DNA of 64,000 nucleotides from Erwinia sp. SLM-02 (lineage in GTDB: Bacteria > Pseudomonadota > Gammaproteobacteria > Enterobacterales > Enterobacteriaceae). Under the pieces are notes generated by a model. That model was given only the letters and a program-made list of their open reading frames with translations. It was not told where the DNA came from and searched no databases. The DNA is taken from the NCBI RefSeq assembly GCF_037450285.1, contig NZ_JAQISN010000001.1:1922001-1986000 (forward strand). The letters are read 5' to 3'. The translations under genes and the position numbers were made by a program. This document shows positions 44,348 to 54,059 of the stretch, in pieces. How positions within the stretch are numbered: position 1 is the stretch's first letter; the number at the start of each line of letters is the position of its first letter.

Positions 44348-45274
44348 TCAGTATCCTTTTTCCCGGTCGACCAGGCCGACCATGGTTTCTCCGCGCTCAA
44401 AGCGGCGGATGTTCTCCAGCAGCGCGACGACCGCGCTTTCCGGCTGGGTCTGACTGGCAATATGCGGCGTCAGCCAGATCTGCGGGTGCTGCCAGAAACG
44501 GTGCCCGGCGGGCAGCGGCTCGGGAACGGTCACGTCGATCACCGCCGCCGACAGATGCTTTTCATCCAGCGCGCCAAGCAGCGCGTCGTGATCGAGCTGC
44601 GGACCGCGCCCTACCTGAATCAGCGAAGCGCCGCGCGGCAGCTGACGGAACAGGTCGGCGTTGAGAATGCCCTCGGTGCTGGCGGTCAGCGGCAGCAGGC
44701 AGATCAGAATATCGGTCCGTGCCAGAAACTCGCCGAGCTGCTCTTCCCCGGTCCAGCAGCGCACGCCGGGCAGATTGCGCGGGCTGCGGTTCCAGCCGCC
44801 GCAGTCAAAGCCCATCGCCACCAGCGGCTTCAGTACCGCTTCGCCGAGATTGCCCAGCCCCATCACACCGATGCGGCAGTCGGCGGCGGATCGCATGCTG
44901 TGCGCCTGCCACACGGCTTCACGCTGCTGGTGCAGATAGCGCGGCATATCGCGGTGCAGCCCGAGCACGGCGAAGGTAACGTACTCCACCATCCCCTGGG
45001 TCAGCCCCGGCTCGATCATCCGCACCACCGGCAGCGACGGCGGCAGGCTGGCGTAGTCAAACTGGTCCGCCCCGGCCCCCACCGAAAACAACACCTTCAG
45101 GTTGGGAAACTGCTGCATGATGTTTTCCGGCGGCTGCCAGGCCACCAGATACTCCACCTCATCGGCATTACCCACTTCCGGCCACTGGCGGAAGCTGGCA
45201 CCGGGAACCAGATCGGCCAGCAGCGCCGCCCACTTACGCCCGCGTTCGGGTTCTGATTTATAAACAATATTCAT
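44348..45274 (-). CDS. D-2-hydroxyacid dehydrogenase (GhrA-like)
   Basis: A 308-residue NAD(P)H-dependent enzyme of the glyoxylate/hydroxypyruvate reductase A group. The cofactor motif is GVMGLGNLGEAVLKPL near residues 139-155. Catalytic Arg is in IQVGRGPQLDHDALL, Glu in the DVTVPEPLPAGH region and His in LTPHIASQTQPESA. It could reduce glyoxylate or another 2-oxo acid released by the FAD oxidoreductases of the same operon. Its ATG overlaps the stop of the GNAT gene (TAATG). Confidence 0.88.
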   Translation of the reverse strand: MNIVYKSEPERGRKWAALLADLVPGASFRQWPEVGNADEVEYLVAWQPPENIMQQFPNLKVLFSVGAGADQFDYASLPPSLPVVRMIEPGLTQGMVEYVTFAVLGLHRDMPRYLHQQREAVWQAHSMRSAADCRIGVMGLGNLGEAVLKPLVAMGFDCGGWNRSPRNLPGVRCWTGEEQLGEFLARTDILICLLPLTASTEGILNADLFRQLPRGASLIQVGRGPQLDHDALLGALDEKHLSAAVIDVTVPEPLPAGHRFWQHPQIWLTPHIASQTQPESAVVALLENIRRFERGETMVGLVDREKGY

Positions 45275-46122
45275 TACGCCATCGCCTGGGTCATCAGCGC
45301 AAACGCCTGCATACCGCCGTTCTCAGGCTGCCAGGCTTCGCCTTTGTACATGGTGACCGGGGCGTCCACTTCCACCAGCCCCAGCTCGTTCAGCCACGGC
45401 CCAAGGCCCAGCGCGCGATCGGTGTCGATGCGCACAAACTGGCCGCTCACGCCGCTGAGCAGCTCACCGATCAGCACCTTCGCGCCCTGAGCGCTGCGGG
45501 CCACCACCGGACCGATGGCGTAACCGTGACCAAAGCGTCGCAGGCAGGCGAAACCGGCAGGTGCGCCGTTCTCTTCCAGCACCAGAAAACGCTCGGCGCT
45601 GTCCATCAGACTGGCGATCAGCAGCGGACGCTGCTGGCCCAGCGCCTGGCGGTCCAGCGCGGTCAGCAGCGCCGCATCCTGGGGCGCCGCGGTGCGCAGC
45701 CGCTGGCCGGGTGCGCAGCCCGGGGCGCTGACCGGCGGCAGTTCGCGGCACTGGTGCTGCTCGATATGCCCGGTGGCGACAAAGCCCAGCTTTTCATACA
45801 GCGGCTTGCCCGCCTCGGTGGCGTGCAGGCGAATATTGCTGCCGGCCAGTTTATCCAGGCCCATCTGCATCAGCTGACGACCAATGCCGCGCCCCTGCTG
45901 GGCGTCGTCGACGATCACCAGCCCGAGGGTGGAATAGTCACGCCCCCAGCGCCAGCAGAGAATGGTGCCAATCACCTCACCGTTTTCCTGCGCCACAATC
46001 CCTTCACCCAGCAGCAGCGCCTGCTGCCAGTCGGCGCGGCGGTGCGGCCACTTCAGCCTCTGGGTCAGCGCGAAGGCGGCATCCAGATGGGTTTCATTCA
46101 TCGCTACGAATTCAATTGTCAT
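45274..46122 (-). CDS. Tandem-GNAT acetyltransferase
   Basis: A 282-residue protein with two GNAT-type domains. The first (about 1-125) has the acetyl-CoA loop DDAQQGRGIGRQLMQMGLDK and the C-terminal KPLYEKLGFVATG. The second (about 135-282) includes FACLRRFGHGYAIGPVVA and is more diverged, like the YitH/AAC-type C-terminal domain. It would transfer an acyl group from CoA to an amine. Together with the M20 hydrolase two genes further on it may form an acetylation/deacetylation pair in the pathway; this is inference. Confidence 0.85.
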   Translation of the reverse strand: MTIEFVAMNETHLDAAFALTQRLKWPHRRADWQQALLLGEGIVAQENGEVIGTILCWRWGRDYSTLGLVIVDDAQQGRGIGRQLMQMGLDKLAGSNIRLHATEAGKPLYEKLGFVATGHIEQHQCRELPPVSAPGCAPGQRLRTAAPQDAALLTALDRQALGQQRPLLIASLMDSAERFLVLEENGAPAGFACLRRFGHGYAIGPVVARSAQGAKVLIGELLSGVSGQFVRIDTDRALGLGPWLNELGLVEVDAPVTMYKGEAWQPENGGMQAFALMTQAMA

Positions 46123-46131
46123 TTTCGTTCC

Positions 46132-47463
46132 TTACATCATGCCCGGCGCGTTAAGGCCGGAGCCGTCAACCAGTCGCTCATAGCGATACGGGGTCGGATC
46201 CACCACCGGCACGTCGCCGTTGGCGAGGTCAGCGGCCAGGCGACCGGCGCCCGGGCCAATCCCAAAGCCGTGCGCGCTGTAGCCAGCGGAGATAATCAGC
46301 CCCGGCAGCTTGCCGACGTGGGAGATCACCGGCACGGCGTCCGGCGTGCTGTCGATCATGCCGCCCCACGCCTGCTCCAGCTGGATTTTGCCCATCGCCG
46401 GGTACTCTTTGCGCATGGCGTCGATACCTTCCTGCACCATCGCCATATCCGGGCGCGGGTCAAGAATGCGGATCTTTTCAAACGGCGAGGTGCCGTCCAT
46501 CTGCCAGCGGCCAAAGGCCTCGGGACCGCTGAAGAACGGGCTGAGGCCCAGATTAAGCGTCAGATTTTTACGCCGCGCCTTGAAGGTAGGATAGAACTGG
46601 CGGGCATAGCGCAGCCCCTGTGCGCCCGGCTCCAGACGACCGCGGCCGGATACCGACATGGTATAGCTGCCGTCCATCTGCGGGCGACAGGCGAAGCCCG
46701 GGGTATACAGCGGCAGCGCAATCGCCTGCTCAATCGGTTTGGTGCGGAACGCGGTGCCGATCACGTTGCCCAGCGGCAGATCGATGCCGTGTCTGCGGCA
46801 GAACATCGAGGTCCACGCCCCACCCGCGCAGATCACCCTGCCGGTTTTGATCAGGCCACGCTCGGTCCATACTCCGCTGACGCGGCCGCCGGCGATATCC
46901 AGCCCGCGCACCGCGCACTGCTGGAAGACTTTCGCCCCCAGCTTCTGCGCGGCAATCGCCAGGCCGGGTGCGGCCAGCGACGGTTCTGCATGGCCGTCAG
47001 TGGCGGAGTACACGCCGCCCAGCCAGTCGGTGGTGCTGCCCGGCGTCATCTCTTTGGCCCGCGCCGCGGTGAGGATCTCGCTGCTGAAGCCGTAGTTTTT
47101 CGCCATCTGGTTCCATTTTTCCCAGGCGTTGATGTCATCCTGATTGCGCGAAGCATAAACCAGCCCGCTGCGACGGAAGCCCAGCTCTTCACCGGTTTCT
47201 GCTGCCAGCTCGCCCCAGCGCTGCAGGGCATGGATAATCAGCGGCAGCTCTCGCTCGTCGCGGTTCTGCTGTCGGCACCAGCCCCAGTTACGGCTCGACT
47301 GCTCGCCGCCTACCAGGCCTTTTTCAATCAGCACCACGCTGACGCCTTTTTTCGCCAACTCATAGGCGGCGGCTGCTCCGGCAATACCGGCTCCGATCAC
47401 CACCACATCCACTTCCGGCGGGAAGTAAGGGCTGTCCTGTACGTATCGTATCGGTGCGGGCAT
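46132..47463 (-). CDS. FAD-dependent oxidoreductase (DAO family)
   Basis: A 443-residue D-amino-acid-oxidase-fold flavoenzyme. The FAD-binding GAGIAGAAAAYELAKKG is near residues 24-40, followed by LVGGEQSSRNWGWCRQQNRD, and the C-terminal YSAHGFGIGPGAGRLAADL closes the FAD site. It would oxidise a C-N bond of an amine or amino acid, giving an imine that hydrolyses to an aldehyde or keto acid. The ATG at 47463 is chosen because upstream residues do not fit the family. It lies 132 bases after the ABC ATPase and 9 bases before the GNAT gene. Confidence 0.86.
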   Translation of the reverse strand: MPAPIRYVQDSPYFPPEVDVVVIGAGIAGAAAAYELAKKGVSVVLIEKGLVGGEQSSRNWGWCRQQNRDERELPLIIHALQRWGELAAETGEELGFRRSGLVYASRNQDDINAWEKWNQMAKNYGFSSEILTAARAKEMTPGSTTDWLGGVYSATDGHAEPSLAAPGLAIAAQKLGAKVFQQCAVRGLDIAGGRVSGVWTERGLIKTGRVICAGGAWTSMFCRRHGIDLPLGNVIGTAFRTKPIEQAIALPLYTPGFACRPQMDGSYTMSVSGRGRLEPGAQGLRYARQFYPTFKARRKNLTLNLGLSPFFSGPEAFGRWQMDGTSPFEKIRILDPRPDMAMVQEGIDAMRKEYPAMGKIQLEQAWGGMIDSTPDAVPVISHVGKLPGLIISAGYSAHGFGIGPGAGRLAADLANGDVPVVDPTPYRYERLVDGSGLNAPGMM

Positions 47464-47595
47464 GTTCTTTGTTACCTCTGAAAAAGTGGTTGAGGGCGGC
47501 CTTAACGTCGGCCGACCCTGCAATAAACGGGCATCGTTAGCCGACGCAGCCTCAGGCAGGCATTGCCAGCCCGAGCCATCGGCACCTGCCCGTTG

Positions 47596-49260
47596 TTAGA
47601 GCGCGATATCGCTCTCTTCGTGTTCATCCAGCCAGCCCTGTCGCAGTTCCGGCACCGCGCGCTTCAGCCGCTCGTAGTAAAGTTCGGTCGACGGCTTGTC
47701 GTAATCTTGACGCGCCACCTGAGTGACCATGTGGCCATTTTTCACCACGATAATTTCGTCGCAGACCGAACGAACGGCGTGCAGATCGTGGCTGATAAAC
47801 AGCACCGACAGGCCCAGCTCGCGGCGCAGCTCGGTGATCAGGTCCAGCACCGCCGCCGCAACCACGGTATCCAGCGCCGAGGTCACTTCGTCGCAGAGGA
47901 TCAGGTCCGGCTCGGCCGCCAGCGCACGCGCCAGGTTGACGCGCTGCTTCTGCCCGCCGGACAGCGACCACGGACGCCGCCACAGCACACTGCGCGGCAG
48001 GCGCACGATATCCAGCAGCTCCAGCATTCTGCGCTCCAGCGCCGGACCGCGCAGGCCGTGGAACAGCTTCAGCGGACGCTTGAGAATGGTTTCAATACTG
48101 TGCGCCGGGTTCAGCGCGGTATCGGCCATCTGGAACACGTACTGAATGCGGCGCAGTTCGTTCTCCGGGCGTTTGTACATATCGCCTTCGATGTAGTGCC
48201 CGTTAAACAGAATGTGGCCGCCACAGGGCTTGTTCATTCCGGCAATCGCATGGGCCAGGGTGGTTTTCCCCGAACCGGACTCACCGATAATACCGATGGC
48301 CTGGCCGCGGTACAGGCTGAAGTTGATATCCTGCAGAATTTTCACTTTCGGCTGGCCGTCGGCGTCCAACGGCCCGTAGCCCGCCGACAGCTCGCGCACC
48401 TGCAAGAGCGGCTGCTCGGATTCGCTGGCCGACTGCCACGGGCTCTGGCGCGGCTTCTGCCGGGCGGCCTCCAGCAACTGATGGCTGTACTCGGCCTGCG
48501 GTGCGCGCAGCAGCTGTTCGGTGGTGCCGTATTCGGCGATATTGCCCTTCAGCAGCACCAGAATCTTGTCGGCCATCTGCGCCACCACCGCCAGATCGTG
48601 GCTGACGTAGATGGCGGTGGTGCCGCGCTGGCGCACCACGCGGCGGAAGGTTTTCAGCACTTCCACCTGGGTGGTCACATCCAGCGCGGTGGTCGGTTCA
48701 TCGAGGATCACCACGTCCGGATCGCTGATCAGCGCCATGGCGGTCATCAGGCGCTGCAGCTGGCCGCCCGACACCTGATGCGGATAGCGCTCGCCGATGG
48801 TTTCCGGGTTCGGCAGCGCCAGCTCGCGGAACAGCTCCACCGCTTTTGTCTCGGCCTCGGCGCGCTTCATCACCCCGTGGATCACCACCGGTTCCACCAC
48901 CTGGTCCATGATTTTCATCGCCGGGTTAAACGAGGCCGCCGCGCTCTGGGCGATATAGGCGACTTTATTTCCACGGAACTGGCAAAGCTGGGATGGCGTC
49001 AGCGAGGTGACGTCGGTGCCGGCCACGTGCACGGTACCGCCGGCGATCTGGCAGCCGTGGCGGGCATAGCCCATCAGCGCCAGCGCGATGGTGGTTTTGC
49101 CCGAACCGGACTCGCCGATCAGCGCCAGCACTTCCCCCTTCTGTACGGTAAAACGAATGTCGGAAACCAGGGTGATTTCCCGGCCGTCGTCGCTGTTGGC
49201 CGTCACCTTCAGGTTTTCGACGGACACCATCGGCGTGGCGCTGTGTGGCGTAATATTCAT
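47596..49260 (-). CDS. Two-domain ABC transporter ATPase (DppD-DppF fusion type)
   Basis: A 554-residue protein with two ATP-binding cassettes in tandem, as in GsiA/YejF, powering the adjacent permeases. The first cassette has Walker A GESGSGKTT at 49-57, signature VSGGQLQRL and Walker B DVVILDEPTTALD. The second has GESGSGKTT, LSGGQKQRV and LILCDEVTSALD. The CysX4RxP-type tail of oligopeptide ATPases is weak. Its ATG overlaps the stop of the upstream permease by 4 bases. Confidence 0.93.
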   Translation of the reverse strand: MNITPHSATPMVSVENLKVTANSDDGREITLVSDIRFTVQKGEVLALIGESGSGKTTIALALMGYARHGCQIAGGTVHVAGTDVTSLTPSQLCQFRGNKVAYIAQSAAASFNPAMKIMDQVVEPVVIHGVMKRAEAETKAVELFRELALPNPETIGERYPHQVSGGQLQRLMTAMALISDPDVVILDEPTTALDVTTQVEVLKTFRRVVRQRGTTAIYVSHDLAVVAQMADKILVLLKGNIAEYGTTEQLLRAPQAEYSHQLLEAARQKPRQSPWQSASESEQPLLQVRELSAGYGPLDADGQPKVKILQDINFSLYRGQAIGIIGESGSGKTTLAHAIAGMNKPCGGHILFNGHYIEGDMYKRPENELRRIQYVFQMADTALNPAHSIETILKRPLKLFHGLRGPALERRMLELLDIVRLPRSVLWRRPWSLSGGQKQRVNLARALAAEPDLILCDEVTSALDTVVAAAVLDLITELRRELGLSVLFISHDLHAVRSVCDEIIVVKNGHMVTQVARQDYDKPSTELYYERLKRAVPELRQGWLDEHEESDIAL

Positions 49261-50108
49261 GCGGTCCCCTTAGCCAGCGTCAGCGGGCGCATCGCCTGCA
49301 GGCTGTCGATAAACAGATTGGCACCGATGGTCAGGCTGGCAATCGCCACCGCTGGCATCAGCACCGCCGGGGAGCCGTCAAACAGCCCCTGAAGATTTTC
49401 ACGCACCAGCGTACCCCAGTCGGCATACGGCGGCTGAACGCCCAGGCCGAGGAAGCTCAGGCCGCTGAGCATCAGCACGATGTAGACAAAACGCAGGCCG
49501 AAGTCGGTGAGCATCGGGTGCAGCATGTTCGGTAAAATATCGTGGATCGCCACGTACAGACGGCTCTCGCCGCGCAGACGGGAGGCCTGCACGTAGTCCA
49601 TCGAACGCAGGCTGGAAGCCATGGCGTAGGCAATACGGTAGGCGCCCGGCCAGTAGGTGATCACCGCGGTGAGGATCAGCATCGGCAGCGATGACCCGAA
49701 TACCGCGACGATCATCAGCGCGAGGATTTTACCCGGCAGCACCAGCATCGCATCGTTGATGCGGCCCAGCACCTCTTCCAGCCAGCGACCGGCGACCGCC
49801 GCCAGCAGCGCCAGCAGCGTACCGACCAGGCTGGCAAGGATTGCTGCGGTCAGCGCCAGGCCAATCGAGTAGCGTGCGCCGACCAGCACGCGGCTGAAGA
49901 TATCGCGGCCCAGATAGTCGGTGCCGAACCAGAATTCGCGGCTGATATCGCCGAACAGCGGACCGGCCCCGATATCCTCGACGTTATGCGGCGCCAGCGA
50001 GCCGCCGAATATCGCCATAAAAATCCAGAACAGGGCGATCAGCAGGCCGATGCGGCCGCTGATGTTGAGAGATTGAAAGAAGCGCCACGGCAGCGTGAGT
50101 GTGTTCAT
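49257..50108 (-). CDS. ABC transporter permease (DppC/OppC-like)
   Basis: A 283-residue inner membrane subunit with about six helices. The N-terminal region (RIGLLIALFWIFMAIFGGSLAP) and FGTDYLGRDIFSRVLVGARYS are typical of DppC. The EAA-type cytoplasmic loop is RMDYVQASRLRGESRLYVAI-like (near residues 180-200). The ATG at 50108 is preferred over a GTG 12 bases earlier, because it has GGAGGGG upstream and shares one base with the stop of the preceding permease gene. Confidence 0.92.
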   Translation of the reverse strand: MNTLTLPWRFFQSLNISGRIGLLIALFWIFMAIFGGSLAPHNVEDIGAGPLFGDISREFWFGTDYLGRDIFSRVLVGARYSIGLALTAAILASLVGTLLALLAAVAGRWLEEVLGRINDAMLVLPGKILALMIVAVFGSSLPMLILTAVITYWPGAYRIAYAMASSLRSMDYVQASRLRGESRLYVAIHDILPNMLHPMLTDFGLRFVYIVLMLSGLSFLGLGVQPPYADWGTLVRENLQGLFDGSPAVLMPAVAIASLTIGANLFIDSLQAMRPLTLAKGTA

Positions 50109-51061
50109 CAGCCCCTCCACTTAGGATTAAACGCAATGGTCAGAATATCCGCGGCCAGCAGCAGTACCAGGTAGCAGCAGGCGAAGAACATCACGCACAG
50201 CTGGACCACCGGCAGATCGCGGTTGCTTACCGCATCCACCAGCTGGCTGGCAACGCCCGGATAGCTGAAGATGCTTTCGATAATAATTACCCCGCCGAAC
50301 AGGTAGGAGAGGCTCAGCGAGATGGCGTTGGCAATCGGCCCCACCGCGTTAGGCAGCGCGTGGCGCAGCATGGCGCGCACCGGCGAAACGCCTTTCAGCA
50401 GGGTCATTTCCAGGTACGGGCTGTCCATCTGGTTGACGATAGCGGCGCGGGTCATACGCGCCATCTGTGCCACCACTACGCAGCACAGCGTCACCACCGG
50501 CAGCGCGAAGGTGCGCAGGAAGCCGAGGAAATCCTGGTGGGTGGACCCCAGCGACATCGCCGGGACCCACTGCAGCTTCACCGCAAAAATCAGCACGGCA
50601 ACGGTCGCCACCAGAAACTCCGGCACCGCCACCACCGACATGGTGCCGACCACCAGCGCGCGGTCCAGCATCGAACCGCGCTTCATGGCGGCGGTGATGC
50701 CGATAAACAGCGCCACCGGCACCGACACCACCGTAGTGGTGGCCGCCAGCTGGAAGGTCGCCGGAATACGCTGCGACACCAGCTGGCTGACCGGCAGATT
50801 ACTGGCGAACGAGGTACCAAAATCGCCCTGAAGCATTCCGGCCAGCCAGCCCAGGTAACGCGCAATCAGCGGCTGATCCAGTCCCAGCTGTTGGCGCAGC
50901 GCCGCCACCGTTTCCGGGGTGGCTGACTGGCCAAGGATCATTTGTGCTGCATCGCCCGGCAGCATGCTGGTGATAAAGAACACCAGCATTGAGACGATCA
51001 GCAGCGTAAGTAAACCCGACCCTACGCGCCGGAATATCAGTTTGAAAATGTACCGATTCAT
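50108..51061 (-). CDS. ABC transporter permease (DppB/OppB-like)
   Basis: A 317-residue inner membrane subunit of the peptide/opine/nickel importer class. The start RVGSGLLTLLIVSMLVFFIT, the AQMILGQSATPETVAALRQQ loop and the cytoplasmic coupling stretch MTLLKGVSPVRAMLRHALPN are diagnostic of DppB. It pairs with the next gene product. It follows the binding-protein gene by 14 bases. Confidence 0.92.
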   Translation of the reverse strand: MNRYIFKLIFRRVGSGLLTLLIVSMLVFFITSMLPGDAAQMILGQSATPETVAALRQQLGLDQPLIARYLGWLAGMLQGDFGTSFASNLPVSQLVSQRIPATFQLAATTTVVSVPVALFIGITAAMKRGSMLDRALVVGTMSVVAVPEFLVATVAVLIFAVKLQWVPAMSLGSTHQDFLGFLRTFALPVVTLCCVVVAQMARMTRAAIVNQMDSPYLEMTLLKGVSPVRAMLRHALPNAVGPIANAISLSLSYLFGGVIIIESIFSYPGVASQLVDAVSNRDLPVVQLCVMFFACCYLVLLLAADILTIAFNPKWRG

Positions 51062-51075
51062 CGCCGTTCTCCTTA

Positions 51076-52680
51076 TCAGGAAGCGAGCCAGGCAAACTCG
51101 TGGAAGCGATAGCCCATCATCATTCCTGACGGCCAGGCCTCAACCCCTTTCACTTTGTTGCTGCAGCCGTCCATCGAACTGATGAAGGCCGGGATCAGCG
51201 TGCCGCATCCGTCGTAGATCAGCTTCTGCATATCGCCATACATCTGTTTGCGCTTGCCGAGATCGCTCTCGCCACGGGCGGCGGTGACCAGCTGATCGAA
51301 CTGCGGGTTCTTCCAGCCGGACTCGTTCCACGGTGCGCTGGAGAGGTAGAACTGGGAGAACAGCATATCCAGCGTCGGGCGCGGGTTAACCGAGCCGTAG
51401 CCAACCGGGTCTTTCATCCAGTGGGATGACCAGTAGCCGTCATACGGCACGCGGCGCACGGCGACGTTCAGACCGGCCGAGCGGGCAATTTGCTGGATCA
51501 GCTGGCCGCCTTCTACGGCACCTTCGATGTTCGGCGTGGTGATGATTTCCACTTTCGCACCGACCATATTGGCTTTTTTCAGGTGGAACTTCGCCTTGTC
51601 GATATCCAGCGGGCGCTGCGGCAGCTCCTTGTTGTACATCGGGTGCCACGGCGGAACCGGGGTATCGTTACCCACATCACCGAAGCCCTGCAGCACGGTT
51701 TTCACGATCATTTCGCGCGGCTGCAGATACTTCATTGCCAGCACGAAGTCCGGGTTGCTGCCGGGCGTGGCGTCGGTGCGGATAATCAGGTCGCTGTACA
51801 TGCCGGATTTACTTTCCAGCACGTTGAACTTACCGTTCTGCTTCAGGCGCTTCACGTCGTTGGCCGACAGGGTAGACACCATCTGCAGGTCGCCGGACAT
51901 CAGGGCATTAACGCGCGCGGCCGGATCGGTCACGCCCATCAGCTCAACTTCGTCCAGACGCGGCAGGCCCGGCTTGAAGTAGTTTTTATTTTTGCTGCCG
52001 ACGGTGCGCACGCCCGGCTGGAACTCTTTCAGGGTGAACGGCCCGGTGCCGATCGCTTTGGTAAAGTCTTTGGTGCCGTCCGGCACAATCAGGAAGGAGC
52101 TGGTCGCCAGAATCGACGGCAGGTCGAAGTTGGCCTGCTCCAGTACGATCTGCAGTTCAGACGGGCTGACCGCTTTGAATTCTTTCATCTGTCCGGCCAG
52201 GGTGATGGCCGTTGAGGCCACCGCCGGATCTTTATGGCGGCTCAGGGAGTAAATCACGTCTTCTGCGGTCAGCGCCTTGCCGTTGTGGAAGGTCACGCCC
52301 TGGCGCAGCTTCACCTGCCAGGTCAGGCCATCGCTGCTTTCAATGCTTTCCGCCAGCGCAGGCTGCGCCTTCAGGTCTTTATCCAGTTCGGTCAGGCCGC
52401 TGTAGAACATAAACAGACGGCAGTAGTCGCCGCTGTTGCTGCCTTTTGCCGGGTCCAGCGTGTCGCTGGCCGAGGCGTTCGCCACCGCCGCGCGCAGCTT
52501 GCCGCCCATGACGGGGGTTTCGGCCGCATAGCTGAACTCCGGGAAGCCAATCAGGCCGGTGCTCATCACCGCGCCCGCCGACAGCAGCTTCATCATGCTG
52601 CGACGGGAGATAGACACATCCGTAATGGCCTGGGTTAAGGACGGGTTAACACGGCTAAATTCTTTACGAAATTTACTCAT
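51076..52680 (-). CDS. Family-5 extracellular solute-binding protein with Tat-type signal
   Basis: A 534-residue periplasmic receptor of the peptide/opine/amine type (SBP_bac_5). The N-terminus is long and carries a twin-arginine motif SISRRSMMKLLSAG (RR at 26-27), followed by a hydrophobic stretch and cleavage near SYA, so export is probably by Tat. Conserved blocks are TLDPAKGSNSGDYCRLFMFY, VTFHNGKALTAEDVIYSL and FTLKEFQPG. It determines import specificity, but ligand identity cannot be read from the sequence. Confidence 0.9.
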   Translation of the reverse strand: MSKFRKEFSRVNPSLTQAITDVSISRRSMMKLLSAGAVMSTGLIGFPEFSYAAETPVMGGKLRAAVANASASDTLDPAKGSNSGDYCRLFMFYSGLTELDKDLKAQPALAESIESSDGLTWQVKLRQGVTFHNGKALTAEDVIYSLSRHKDPAVASTAITLAGQMKEFKAVSPSELQIVLEQANFDLPSILATSSFLIVPDGTKDFTKAIGTGPFTLKEFQPGVRTVGSKNKNYFKPGLPRLDEVELMGVTDPAARVNALMSGDLQMVSTLSANDVKRLKQNGKFNVLESKSGMYSDLIIRTDATPGSNPDFVLAMKYLQPREMIVKTVLQGFGDVGNDTPVPPWHPMYNKELPQRPLDIDKAKFHLKKANMVGAKVEIITTPNIEGAVEGGQLIQQIARSAGLNVAVRRVPYDGYWSSHWMKDPVGYGSVNPRPTLDMLFSQFYLSSAPWNESGWKNPQFDQLVTAARGESDLGKRKQMYGDMQKLIYDGCGTLIPAFISSMDGCSNKVKGVEAWPSGMMMGYRFHEFAWLAS

Positions 52681-52762
52681 CAGTACACCCCTAAAGCGTT
52701 GTTAATCTGCGATAACCTTTCCGGTTCGGGCAGCGGCACTGCGCGGCCCGTACCGGCGATCA

Positions 52763-54040
52763 TCAGGAGAGCCGATCCTTAGCCTTGTAATACAGGCCCG
52801 CTACCGGCAGGAACCACGGTTTCCCAAAGTAGCCGGGAACCGCGGGCCAGCTGCTGCGCTGCCACGGATTGTTGTTGGCCTTTTCTGCTACCAGGTCGGC
52901 CATCACCCGCCCCATCCATACCGACATTTGCGTACCGTGACCGCTGTAGCCCAGCGAGTAGAACACCCCTTCGTGTTCTCCCGCATGCGGCAGGCGGTCG
53001 GCGGTCATATCCACCAGCCCACCCCAGCAGTAGTCGATCGGCACATGACCGAGGGAAGGAAACATCTTCTGCATGCTGGCCTTCAGCACGTCACCGCTGC
53101 GGGCATCGGAGGTCGGGCTGCTGATGGCGAAGCGTGCGCGGCCACCAAATACCAGACGACGGTCGGCGGTGGTGCGCATGTAGTTACCGATATTGAGCGA
53201 GGTCACATAGGTGCGATCGCCCGGCAGCAGGCGGTTCAGTACGCGTTCTTCCAGTGGGGCCGTTACCACGACGAAACTGCCCACCGGAATAATGCGGCGC
53301 TGGAACCACTCAAACGGGCCGATATTGGAACACCCGGTCGCCATCAGCACTTTTTCCGCCACGATGTCGCCTTTCGCCGTGCTGACGCGGTGGCGATAGC
53401 CGTTCAGGCGGGTCAGTCCGGTGACTGCGGTGTGCGGATAGATTGCCGCGCCGGCACGCGCGGCCGCTTCCGCCAGCCCGACGCCGAATTTACCCATATG
53501 CATCTGGCCGCCGTGCTGCTGTAACAGGCCGCCGTGAAAGTTCGGCGAATCGATCTCGCGCAGCACATCATCGCGGCTGAGAATTTCCACATCCGGATCC
53601 ACATGGCGCTTCATCATCTCGCAGGCGGCCACCAGCGACGGCATATGCGACGCTTTACTCGCCAGCTTCAGCTTGCCGCAGCGGCGGAAGTCGCAGTCGA
53701 TCTGCTCATCGGCCACCACGCGCTGCACATAGTCCACCGCGTCGGCAAAGGCGCGATAGTAGCGAGTTGCCTGCTCCACGCCCTGGCTGGCGACCAGCGC
53801 AGAGAAGTTCTGCGCCACGCCGGTATTGCAGTGGCCACCGTTGCGGCCCGAGGCCTGGCTCATCACCTGCCCCGCTTCCAGCACCACGACGTTTACGCCG
53901 CTGCGCGCCAGATTCAGCGCGGCGGAGATGCCGGTAAAGCCGCCGCCAATCACCACCACATCGGCCGTGGCCGGTAAATCGCCGGTAGCAGCACCGGTAA
54001 ACTCGGGTGCCGTTGCCTGCCAGAATGATTCCAGTTTCAT
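52763..54040 (-). CDS. FAD-dependent amine/amino-acid oxidoreductase (PuuB/OrdL-like)
   Basis: A 425-residue DAO-fold flavoenzyme. The N-terminal FAD site is VVVIGGGFTGISAALNLARS near residues 28-47, SGRNGGHCNTG follows, and the C-terminal GYSGHGTQMSVWMGRVMADL completes it. The layout and the FWQATAP-type start resemble PuuB (gamma-glutamylputrescine oxidase) and related OrdL proteins. It would give an aldehyde that the operon's aldehyde dehydrogenase can oxidise. The substrate is not known. Confidence 0.88.
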   Translation of the reverse strand: MKLESFWQATAPEFTGAATGDLPATADVVVIGGGFTGISAALNLARSGVNVVVLEAGQVMSQASGRNGGHCNTGVAQNFSALVASQGVEQATRYYRAFADAVDYVQRVVADEQIDCDFRRCGKLKLASKASHMPSLVAACEMMKRHVDPDVEILSRDDVLREIDSPNFHGGLLQQHGGQMHMGKFGVGLAEAAARAGAAIYPHTAVTGLTRLNGYRHRVSTAKGDIVAEKVLMATGCSNIGPFEWFQRRIIPVGSFVVVTAPLEERVLNRLLPGDRTYVTSLNIGNYMRTTADRRLVFGGRARFAISSPTSDARSGDVLKASMQKMFPSLGHVPIDYCWGGLVDMTADRLPHAGEHEGVFYSLGYSGHGTQMSVWMGRVMADLVAEKANNNPWQRSSWPAVPGYFGKPWFLPVAGLYYKAKDRLS

Positions 54041-54059
54041 CGCCTGTTCCTCTGTGCCC

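Noticed and set aside
45526..47481. Plus-strand open frame of 651 codons
   Set aside because: It is antisense to the GNAT and FAD oxidoreductase genes, rich in His/Arg/Gln/Ala as expected from the reverse of GC-rich coding DNA, with no family motifs or ribosome site.
47563..49392. Plus-strand open frame of 609 codons
   Set aside because: Antisense to the two-domain ABC ATPase, whose Walker and signature motifs are intact on the other strand; composition is typical of a shadow frame.
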